Source: Antedon mediterranea (lineage: Eukaryota; Echinodermata; Crinoidea; Comatulida; Antedonidae). From it: a DNA stretch of 64,000 nt. Below, piece by piece: positions 57,501 through 64,000 of the stretch. Made by a program: the position numbers and the translations under genes. The notes beneath the pieces were generated by a model. The model worked only from the letters and a program-made list of their open reading frames with translations. It was not told the origin of the DNA and ran no database searches. Position 1 is the first letter of the stretch. Each line of letters opens with the position of its first letter. The stretch is from NCBI RefSeq assembly GCF_964355755.1, contig NC_092679.1, positions 19,210,932 through 19,274,931 of the forward strand, written 5' to 3'.

Positions 57501-60500
57501 CTACGAAACTAACATTTCGATCATATTTATAATAAACTTTGAAACCATCACTGCTTTTTGCTGAATTTTATTTATTTGTTTTTATGTATTTTCCTCAAAA
57601 CATAAAAAATGAAGATTAATAAAATCAGAATTTGAATAGGGCATTTTGTTGTTTTAATTAATTTAATCACTTCCAAAGTTCCATAGAAAAAAAAATAAAC
57701 AAAAAATGTTCACTTATGAAAAGTGGTTAATTTCAAACAAAAGCTGGCAGCCCATTTGACTATTTTTTTTTTGTGCTTTAAATTACAGTTTTTTCAGTTA
57801 AATCATTTTTTTCCTAATCCAATTTTTGGTCATTGAAAGTAAATAATTATTTTGTGACAATAAAATGGTATATTTAACAATAAAATTGTTTCCGTGGACA
57901 ATATATCTAAAAAGAATTCAAATTTTCCAAGCCACATGACATAATATGAATCTTTGTCATACAAAAGAAATCCATTGATATCTTTTACAATGTATTCTTA
58001 AAATATCGTTAGTTGGAAGCTATGTGAAAGAAAACTTCTATATGAATGTCCATATTACGTCTAATTTGATCGACCTTTGAACTTATTAAGTGAAAGTTAT
58101 TACCAAATAACTAATTGATTTAAAAATAGTTAATGAGGTGATTAAAACAAATTGAAGGAAGGTGATGTGAAAACAACACAAGAAAGTAGTTGATAGAGTC
58201 GCGGAGATGCCTTTGAGGGATAATAAATGCAGACAATGAGAAAAACGCGCATATTTATTAAGACGGTCGCGGACATTAAAATCTTTGTCTAACGGGAAAA
58301 CAGGAAATTATAGGATTAAGAATCTTTGATGTTGCAACTTTTTATCCGATTTCAGTGACAGGCCAAACGAAAGATATTTACGATTGGGTGTTTGTGATTA
58401 CGACGCAAAAGCCGAGGAATTGCTTGACACAACAAATATAAGTCGGTATGTCTACCAAAGAGGCTTTTAATTCCATCGGCCAAAGTCTGAAATCCCTGTG
58501 GAGACATCAAACCTTATAGGCTAGGCTTTAAGCCGCAAATAAAATGCGTCTGCAAATTAGTCCTGTTTAGACCTTATTTGGAGAGATATTACCACAGGGT
58601 GTGGATGGAATCGGGGCTAGGCTCAAGTATGTTGGTTATACAGATGGTACTATTGCAGATGGGAAGATAAGCTTCTTCGGATGAGTGTAACGACAACATG
58701 TGGCATTTCTGACCGCCATGTGTTCACAGATATCCTAGTCATTAATCTATAGTAGACAATGTCCCAGCATGATACAGATATTTCCTCATGCCTTATGTAT
58801 TAGTATCGCAAACAATAACCAGAGGCCTACGTAGTTAATCACATAGTAAAAAAACACACACAGGATAAATAAGTGTAGATTACATATCAATTATCCCTTT
58901 AGGGCTTCACATAGAGGGCGCTATTGTGCCTCTTACATAGTATCGCAACCAATAGCCAGAAGCCATACAATAATATGTAAACATGAACAGGATTATCCCC
59001 TGGTAGGCTTAACTAAGCCAGACAGGTCAGTGGGTGGAGAGCAGGATAAATTCACCCCAAAACTGGTGCTCCAAATTATGGGGTTGGGTGTGAGGCCGCC
59101 TTATCACCCTTTAAAAAGACTCGTCACAGAAAGAAACCGAAATAAAAATTCTTCTTTTTTTCCATTATTAAGATTGATTGATGATTTTAAAAAAATGTTC
59201 TAATTTCGACAAAAAAGTAATATTAAAAACAAAGCCGTAAGACAAACATGACTAAAGGTTAAAATAAGCAATAAAGTTAATGGGACATGACTGAGGAGGC
59301 AAGGCTGTCGGCCTCTGGTGTTTTCTACCTTAGATCATTACTGAAATCTTAAATTAATGTATAATTTGACAACTAATGTAAACAATCAAAAACACTATGA
59401 ATGTTTTTTAAAATTTTAGTTTATGAATATTAATCATCATGTGTTCCCGATTTTTCTCTCAAATACGATTATCAAATTCTAAACAATTGCCGCAAAATAT
59501 CACATTATTAACATTGATTGTCTGCCCACGTAATTCTACCTACTCTACAAATGAGGTGGATGCAGAAATTATTCAAATTCCAAAGACTTAACTGATTTAA
59601 ATATGAAATTGATAAAAAATAGAGCAAGATTTAGATTTACAGATAAAAAGGTCACTTGAAAAGGAATGAATGCAATGGAGTACAGTCCACTTCCCTAATA
59701 CTGGACGTCTGGTTTTTCATGAAATTCTGGTATTTCGAATGCGTTTTAATGGTTAAAAAGAATTTGGGACCTTTGGGACCCCAAAGAGAACTGATTTGCA
59801 GAGGGTCTGGTATTAAAAGAGTCGATTAACATTAAAGAATTTTAAGAAGGGTGTAAAACTGATAGAAAATACTATCATTCCAAGCACATAATTCTTTATG
59901 CTAAATGATTTCATAATGCATCAAAATGAAAAAGAGGGAGAGCTAAAATCAGTGTGGAGGAAAATTGTTTGAACAAACCTGAAGAAAGAAAAACGTCACT
60001 TTGGGAAGAATAGAACAGCCAAAGACAGAGTAGATAGAGCATTTTGTTGTAGCCAGCCGGAATGAAGAGGATAACTTAACCTAATGTATTCATATGGTAT
60101 TTTTACACTCACCTCATCAAATTTCTTTATATAGTATCTGACAATATAATGCAACAATGTTTCCTTATCCTCCTAGAAAAAAAATGATTAAAAATGTATT
60201 ATTCTTTTAATAACTTAGTACAGTTTTTTAATAAGGAACGCCCCTTGATAAGGTGAACTCTTGAAAAGAAGTCCTTCCGTAAGGTGGTCCTTTATTAGAG
60301 TATTAGAGTATTCACAGAGTGTCGTCTGTTGGGAATATGTCTCTTAAAAAGTTTAACCCTCTAAAAAGTGGTCCTTCGATATAGGAGTTTCTTTTAATCG
60401 TGGTACTTCAACAAACAACAAACAAACAAACATTGTATTGATTCGTATGTTAAATTTATTATGACAAAGATTTCCAATTGGACATAAGCCAATACAATTA

Positions 60501-63500
60501 GGTATCATGTTATTAGATTAAAACAAAAGATCTATCTATAGAGTAAAGTATAATATGATCCAACTCTTAATTTAATAATATAAAAGAAAAAAGATGTTTA
60601 AACTTTAAAAGATAAAAATAGAACAAAAGATAGTATTGTATAAAGCAGAATAATAAAGAACATGTTTAAACTAATTTTATTCAGATGAATGATATTGCAT
60701 TTTCTTTTTTGTCAGTCAGTCAAATATATTTCTACAAAATATGCTACAATTTCTGAAAATAAACCATTTTGAATTACGGTAAATCCAAGTTTCCTGAAAT
60801 TCTAAATTTTATCCTAATTAAATTAAAAGAAAAATAAGTTTTTCATTTAATAAATATATCTAGAAATGTTTACGGTTTTCAGAGTAACATATTTGACTGC
60901 AAACTATGTATTTTTTTAATTTGTTTGTCAGACTACAAAGTAATACTCATGTAGATTAATTTTTGTCAAACTTAGAGGGCGCTATATAACTTAAAATCAT
61001 GCACTAAACTAATCACTTAAATGTTGATAACATTAATTAGAGCAAGAAAGTATGCTTTTTTGTCTCTTTTTGCAGTAGAAGTGCGGAGTATTCAGTGTGT
61101 TGTATTTGTGGGGAAATTGCTTACATATCTGCTTGTATTTAAGTATTCCTATTAAATATCTTATACTTCTGTAATAACTTATAACAAAACGATAAATACT
61201 TACTGAGCTTTTAACATCTTTTAATTTTGGTAATATTTCCAAGCCAAACCCATCTGCTTGTCCTCGAGTTCTGTTACCTACAAGAAAAAAGAATTTTAAT
61301 ATAATGTTTAACAAATAAAATCAAATCTCTCTCGCTCTCAAGAACTTTTTAAAAGAATGTAATTCAATTCAATTTCTTTATTGCTGCAAATGCCATCAAG
61401 GGCTAATATCCGCATAAACATACTGCATCATACAAACATAATTATACATATTTACATTTAAAATTTAAACACATAAAAATTATAGTCATTGAAATATGCT
61501 TAGAAAGAGTAGCAGTATGTCTTCCCATGAAATTGGGTCATTTGGAAGGAGAGTTGGTCGAGTGGGTAATGAGCTCTTATACAAGTACCAAAAGGGAGAG
61601 TTGGTCTAGTGGGTAATGAGCTCCTATACAAGTACCAAAAGGGAGAGTTGGTCTAGTGGGTAATGAGCTCTTATACAAGTACCAAAAGTGAGAGTTGGTC
61701 TAGTGGGTAATGAGCTCTTATACAAGTACCAAAAGGGAGAGTTGGTCTAGTGGGTAATGAGCTCCTATACAAGTACCAAAAGGGAGAGTTGGTCTAGTGG
61801 GTAATAAGCTCTTATACAAGTACCAAAAGGGAGAGTTGGTCTAGTGGGTAATAAGCTCTTATACAAGTACCAAAAGTGAGAGTTGGTCTAGTGGGTAATA
61901 AGCTCTTATACAAGTACCAAAAGGGAGAGTTGGTCTAGTGGGTAATAAGCTCTTATACAAGTACCAAAAGGGAGAGTTGGTCTAGTGGGTAATGAGCTCT
62001 TATACAAGTACCAAAAGTGAGAGTTGGTCTAGTGGGTAATGAGCTCTTATACAAGTACCAAAAGGGAGAGTTGGTCTAGTGGGTAATGAGCTCCTATACA
62101 AGTACCAAAAGTGAGAGTTGGTCTAGTGGGTAATGAGCTCTTATACAAGTACCAAAAGGGAGAGTTGGTCTAGTGGGTAATGAGCTCCTATACAAGTACC
62201 AAAAGGGAGAGTTGGTCTAGTGGGTAATAAGCTCTTATACAAGTACCAAAAGGGAGAGTTGGTCTAGTGGGTAATGAGCTCTTATACAAGTACCAAAAGT
62301 GAGAGTTGGTCTAGTGGGTAATGAGCTCTTATACAAGTACCAAAAGGGAGAGTTGGTCTAGTGGGTAATGAGCTCCTATACAAGTACCAAAAGGGAGAGT
62401 TGGTCTAGTGGGTAATAAGCTCTTATACAAGTACCAAAAGGGAGAGTTGGTCTAGTGGGTAATGAGCTCTTATACAAGTACCAAAAGGGAGAGTTGGTCT
62501 AGTGGGTAATGAGCTCCTATACAAGTACCAAAAGGGAGAGTTGGTCTAGTGGGTAATGAGCTCCTATACAAGTACCAAAAGGGAGAGTTGGTCTAGTGGG
62601 TAATGAGCTCTTATACAAGTACCAAAAGGGAGAGTTGGTCTAGTGGGTAATGAGCTCCTATACAAGTACCAAAAGGGAGAGTTGGTCTAGTGGGTAATGA
62701 GCTCTTATACAAGTACCAAAAGGGAGAGTTGGTCTAGTGGGTAATGAGCTCTTATACAAGTACCAAAAGTGAGAGTTGGTCTAGTGGGTAATAAGCTCTT
62801 ATACAAGTACCAAAAGTGAGAGTTGGTCTAGTGGGTAATGAGCTCTTATACAAGTACCAAAAGGGAGAGTTGGTCTAGTGGGTAATGAGCTCTTATACAA
62901 GTACCAAAAGGGAGAGTTGGTCTAGTGGGTAATGAGCTCTTATACAAGTACCAAAAGGGAGAGTTGGTCTAGTGGGTAATGAGCTCTTATACAAGTACCA
63001 AAAGGGAGAGTTGGTCTAGTGGGTAATGAGCTCTTATACAAGTACCAAAAGGGAGAGTTGGTCTAGTGGGTAATGAGCTCCTATACAAGTACCAAAAGTG
63101 AGAGTTGGTCTAGTGGGTAATGAGCTCCTATACAAGTACCAAAAGTGAGAGTTGGTCTAGTGGGTAATGAGCTCCTATACAAGTACCAAAAGGGAGAGTT
63201 GGTCTAGTGGGTAATGAGCTCTTATATAAGTACCAAAAGGGCGAGTTGGTCTAGTGGGTAATGAGCTCTTATACAAGTACCAAAAGGGAGAGTTGGTCTA
63301 GTGGGTAATGAGCTCTTATACAAGTACCAAAAGTGAGAGTTGGTCTAGTGGGTAATGAGCTCTTATACAAGTACCAAAAGGGAGAGTTGGTCTAGTGGGT
63401 AATGAGCTCTTATACAAGTACCAAAAGGGAGAGTTGGTCTAGTGGGTAATGAGCTCTTATACAAGTACCAAAAGGGAGAGTTGGTCTAGTGGGTAATGAG

Positions 63501-63969
63501 CTCTTATACAAGTACCAAAAGGGAGAGTTGGTCTAGTGGGTAATGAGCTCTTATATAAGTACCAAAAGGGCGAGTTGGTCTAGTGGGTAATGAGCTCTTA
63601 TACAAGTACCAAAAGGGAGAGTTGGTCTAGTGGGTAATGAGCTCCTATACAAGTACCAAAAGGGAGAGTTGGTCTAGTGGGTAATGAGCTCTTATACAAG
63701 TACCAAAAGTGAGAGTTGGTCTAGTGGGTAATGAGCTCTTATACAAGTACCAAAAGGGAGAGTTGGTCTAGTGGGTAATGAGCTCTTATACAAGTACCAA
63801 AAGTGACAAAATAATTGAGTCATTTGGAAGGAGAGTTGTTCTAGTGGGTAATGAGCTCTTATACAAGTACCAAAAGTGACAAAATAATTAGTGTACCTCC
63901 GTTCATGTAGTTTCCAAAGGTCAATATAATTCCACAAATTGTTTCAACTTCTGGACTATGTAAAAGCAT
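39497..63969 (-). CDS. Formin of the FMN/Cappuccino subfamily, last eight coding exons
   Basis: Formins nucleate and elongate unbranched actin filaments through FH2. Minus-strand exons 63897-63969, 61204-61277, 60113-60172, 51070-51190, 48049-48193, 43445-43594, 42904-42991 and 39497-39538 join in consistent phases (1, 0, 0, 1, 2, 2, 0) to give 250 residues of the C-terminus. Motifs in order: [21 protein letters not shown], split by a splice site; [37 protein letters not shown] then [35 protein letters not shown]; and a basic tail with [16 protein letters not shown]. The GNxMN..N.RGxA.GF block is the FH2 signature. The LP(I/L)PEP block and the short basic tail mark FMN1/FMN2/Cappuccino, whose tail binds the Spire KIND domain. 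FH1, the FH2 start and the N-terminus lie beyond 64000. Confidence 0.95.
40225..40725. repeat. Tandem MITE-end repeats ('gtgtgaacagggcttaagga')
   Basis: About five degenerate copies of 'gaacagggcttaaggataa', each followed by 'aaaataaccctctatagc' or similar, at roughly 40240, 40310, 40445, 40635 and 40700. The end word matches the MITE at 27952-28101. In the last formin intron. Confidence 0.7.
41261..41424. mobile_element. Foldback MITE, family 3, copy 4
   Basis: Ends 'agctctgtctacactatcaa' and 'aagtttgaaagtttagacaa'. Internal 'agtagtgatatgcc' and 'atgggcacatccc'. Confidence 0.8.
41440..41525 (-). mobile_element. tRNA-derived SINE head
   Basis: On the minus strand an A-box-like TAGCTTGGTGG is followed about 36 bp on by a B-box-like GGTTCAATCCTG flanked by the T-stem pair CAGG/CCTG. 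The anticodon arm is not well formed, so this is a SINE or tRNA relic rather than a functional tRNA. Confidence 0.6.
42345..42660. repeat. Dispersed 'gtgtccccttaatagaggtg' repeat cluster
   Basis: Several degenerate 'tgtcccctTAATAGaggTgtc' and 'ggttggcagtagtattaa' words. Related copies occur near 5415, 49740, 50285, 51900, 53020, 55715 and 60235, mostly in formin introns. Confidence 0.7.
42904..42991 (-). CDS. Formin exon: basic helix before the tail
   Basis: Acceptor GTTTTTACAG, donor TTG|GTGAGT. Encodes [16 protein letters not shown] and [11 protein letters not shown], a Lys-rich continuation of the FH2 C-terminal helix leading into the Spire-interaction tail. Confidence 0.9.
43125..43440. 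repeat. 156-bp tandem duplication next to a formin exon
   Basis: 'atcatgctgattttacggat' occurs at 43222 and 43378, with 'ctacattcagcttacatact' before each and 'ttacatgaag' after. The second copy abuts the donor of the exon at 43445; the first copy has no exon. Confidence 0.85.
43445..43594 (-). CDS. Formin exon: [11 protein letters not shown]
   Basis: Acceptor TTAATTTAATAG, donor GTAAGC, 49 full codons. Encodes [20 protein letters not shown] and [12 protein letters not shown], the end of the FMN-type FH2. Intron sequence next to this exon is duplicated at 43125-43270. Confidence 0.92.
43800..43950. repeat. 75-bp tandem duplication (two copies)
   Basis: 'aaggtgatcatctttactta' starts at 43808 and 43883. 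The copies appear identical through 'attaacatatcaaaca'. Confidence 0.9.
44430..45300. repeat. 16-bp minisatellite (CTGGATGTGCTACCCC) in a formin intron
   Basis: About 50 tandem 16-bp units; main variants are GTGCTAC against GTCCTAC and CCCC against CCTT. Edges are degenerate. Since 16 is not a multiple of three and the unit lacks stops, all three plus-strand frames stay open for about 200 codons with a 16-residue period ([16 protein letters not shown]). These are not genes. Lies in the intron 43595-48048. Confidence 0.95.
45301..46280. other. Formin intron, no further feature
   Basis: AT-rich intron sequence without a recognised element. Confidence 0.4.
46285..46390 (-). mobile_element. tRNA-derived SINE head, second type
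   Basis: On the minus strand A-box TGGTCTAGAGG sits in a D-arm GGCG...CGCC, followed by a CCAGG/TCTGG stem with loop CTTGTGA, and a B-box-like TGTTCGAGCAC. The T stem does not pair well. A further GGCTCGAATC lies just upstream. Best read as a tRNA-derived repeat. Confidence 0.55.
46391..47609. other. Formin intron, no further feature
   Basis: AT-rich; short frames without family signal. Confidence 0.4.
47610..47720. mobile_element. Foldback MITE, family 3, copy 5 (short)
   Basis: Ends 'agctctttctacactatcaa' and 'aaactagtttgatagta'. Lies 330 bp from the formin exon at 48049. Confidence 0.75.
48049..48193 (-). CDS. Formin exon: [13 protein letters not shown]
   Basis: Acceptor TTATTTGTCAG, donor GTAAGT. 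Encodes [20 protein letters not shown] and a helical segment, matching the FMN EEHLQPFK region. Confidence 0.92.
48260..48570 (-). repeat. Dispersed repeat with (AAT)n and 'atatagcgcctaatgg'
   Basis: (AAT)n at 48302-48327 is followed by 'atttatatagcgcctaatgg' and 'ctctaggtgctttacat'. The minus strand reads 'cctccgccagaataacgaga' and 'cccgattttcataagacttt', words that look like a common invertebrate interspersed repeat. A fragment of the tail is at 5697-5742. Confidence 0.6.
48571..50384. other. Formin intron, repeats only
   Basis: AT-rich with 'ttgattgattatta' runs near 49390-49480 and 49600, and fragments of the 'tgtccc...taatagg' family at 49670-49800 and 50280-50345. No exon seen. Confidence 0.45.
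50385..50505 (-). repeat. Dispersed SINE-like repeat, copy 3
   Basis: The minus strand reads 'gggtgaccctaaacagcgta', 'tgctgacaatcaagg' and 'ctcgtctcgaaagatgtact', matching the 5' part of the copy at 3516. Confidence 0.75.
51070..51190 (-). CDS. Formin exon: LPIPEP and VKFEDV
   Basis: Acceptor TTTGTTTCAG, donor GTGATT (non-consensus at +4 to +6 but in phase). Encodes [14 protein letters not shown] and [19 protein letters not shown], diagnostic of the FMN subfamily. Confidence 0.93.
51191..56929. other. Largest formin intron, first part
   Basis: AT-rich intron (8.9 kb in all). Fragments of the 'gacacccctattaaggagac' family at 53020-53120 and 55715-55825. Several short open frames (52621, 53363, 54831, 56423) have no supporting motif. 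Confidence 0.45.
56423..56620. repeat. Direct duplication 'gaatgtagctcagacaattt'
   Basis: 'gaatgtagctcagacaattt' plus 'tttgttc.cttatcaatta' occurs at about 56450 and 56570, 120 bp apart, with shared flanks. Confidence 0.8.
56930..57214 (+). pseudogene. Unassigned protein-like open frame in a formin intron
   Basis: A 94-codon stop-to-stop frame without a good ATG. It reads [54 protein letters not shown] and ends FKTFTAR at TAA 57212. Composition is protein-like and less AT-rich than its flanks. An acceptor-like TTATTGCTTTAG ends at 57006, so it could instead be a terminal exon from 57007. Candidates are a decayed transposon tail or a nested gene exon. Family not recognised. Confidence 0.3.
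57215..60112. other. Largest formin intron, second part
   Basis: AT-rich to 58190. Then a less AT-rich, non-repetitive block at 58190-58640. A 140-bp-spaced direct repeat ('tagtatcgcaaacaataacc' and 'tagtatcgcaaccaatagcc') lies near 58802 and 58940. No exon recognised. Confidence 0.45.
58190..58640. promoter_or_regulatory. Candidate cis-regulatory block in a formin intron
   Basis: Composition shift, no repeats, and a cluster of common factor-binding words: GATAA, ACAATG (Sox-like), CTTTGATG (TCF/LEF-like), ACAGGAAAT (ETS-like), GGATTA (Otx-like), TGACAGG (Meis/TGIF-like). Such words are short and occur by chance, so this is a weak inference motivated by the gremlin-formin linkage. Confidence 0.25.
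60113..60172 (-). CDS. Formin exon: 20 codons ([10 protein letters not shown])
   Basis: Acceptor TTTTTTTCTAG, donor GAG|GTGAGT, phase 0 at both ends. Encodes [19 protein letters not shown], the FH2 helix after LKDVKS. Confidence 0.93.
60235..60400. repeat. Fragment of the dispersed 'cttaataag/gtcctt' repeat family
   Basis: Degenerate 'ccccttgataaggtgaac', 'aagtggtccttcgatatagg' words, like those at 42345 and 53020. Confidence 0.5.
61204..61277 (-). CDS. Formin exon: FH2 signature ([10 protein letters not shown])
   Basis: Acceptor TTTTCTTGTAG, donor GTAAGT. Completes [18 protein letters not shown], the most conserved FH2 block. Confidence 0.96.
61525..63888. repeat. 47-bp satellite array with a tRNA-type A-box, in a formin intron
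   Basis: Forty-eight consecutive units of exactly 47 bp run from 61551 to about 63806 (first and last starts are 2209 bp apart, 47 x 47). The unit contains 'gagagttggtctagtgggta', 'atgagctcttatacaagtac' and 'caaaag'. Only base substitutions are seen: g/a in aat(g/a)agctc, t/c in ctc(t/c)tat, g/t in aaaag(g/t)gag. A further unit at 63833 is separated by a 26-bp insert 'tgacaaaataattgagtcat' plus 'ttggaa', and the sequence before the first unit shares 'tcatttggaaggagagttgg'. The ancestral unit may thus have been 73 bp. TGGTCTAGTGG in each unit fits the Pol III A-box; no B-box is present. Confidence 0.95.
63897..63969 (-). CDS. Formin exon: FH2 core (FGNYMNG)
   Basis: Acceptor TTTATTTGTAG, donor GTACAC, 24 codons plus one base. 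Encodes [10 protein letters not shown] and FGNYMNG. The ATG at its start is an internal Met. Confidence 0.93.
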
Positions 63970-64000
63970 CTACAAATAAAAAAAGATGCATTATAAGTGT

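Noticed and set aside
61551-63806. CRISPR-like array
   Set aside because: Units are contiguous without spacers and the genome is animal; it is a satellite.

Overview
The window looks like genomic DNA of an invertebrate deuterostome, most likely an echinoderm. This is inferred from AT-rich, intron-rich animal genes, GT-AG introns, very frequent 'taggcct' words, many foldback MITEs and satellites, and gene content. No bacterial or viral genome features are seen. Most apparent open reading frames are chance or repeat-derived. The real genes are split into short exons, joined here by splice signals, phase and protein family motifs.

Layout. (1) 1-1567 (+): last three exons of an unidentified gene. 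(2) 2759-5245 (+): a complete four-exon flavin-containing monooxygenase. (3) 5740-8830: an array of about 18 long palindromic hairpin units, interrupted by a reverse-transcriptase tail fragment. (4) 9081-15218 (-): a complete gene for 7B2 / secretogranin V (SCG5), the chaperone and inhibitor of prohormone convertase 2, with a CRE-bearing promoter. (5) 15.2-21 kb: intergenic, with a 798-bp foldback element and MITEs. (6) about 21.06-28.7 kb (+): gremlin, a secreted BMP antagonist, with its whole coding region in one exon and one or two candidate non-coding first exons. (7) 28.7-39.5 kb: gremlin/formin intergenic region with MITEs, minisatellites and a CpG-rich palindrome cluster. (8) 39497-63969 (-): the last eight coding exons (250 codons) of a FMN1/FMN2/Cappuccino-type formin, covering the C-terminal half of FH2 and the Spire-binding tail. 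Its introns hold a 16-bp minisatellite, a 47-bp satellite with a Pol III A-box match, SINE heads and many dispersed repeats. The gene continues beyond 64000.

The main result is linkage. SCG5, gremlin and formin are neighbours, with gremlin and formin tail to tail. This matches the vertebrate SCG5-GREM1-FMN1 (limb deformity) locus, and GREM2-FMN2 is a second vertebrate pair. The block therefore probably predates the vertebrate genome duplications, and formin introns may carry gremlin regulatory DNA here as they do in vertebrates. A second notable point is that the 7B2 gene encodes two VAKKSP motifs in consecutive exons where vertebrate 7B2 has one PC2-inhibitory site.
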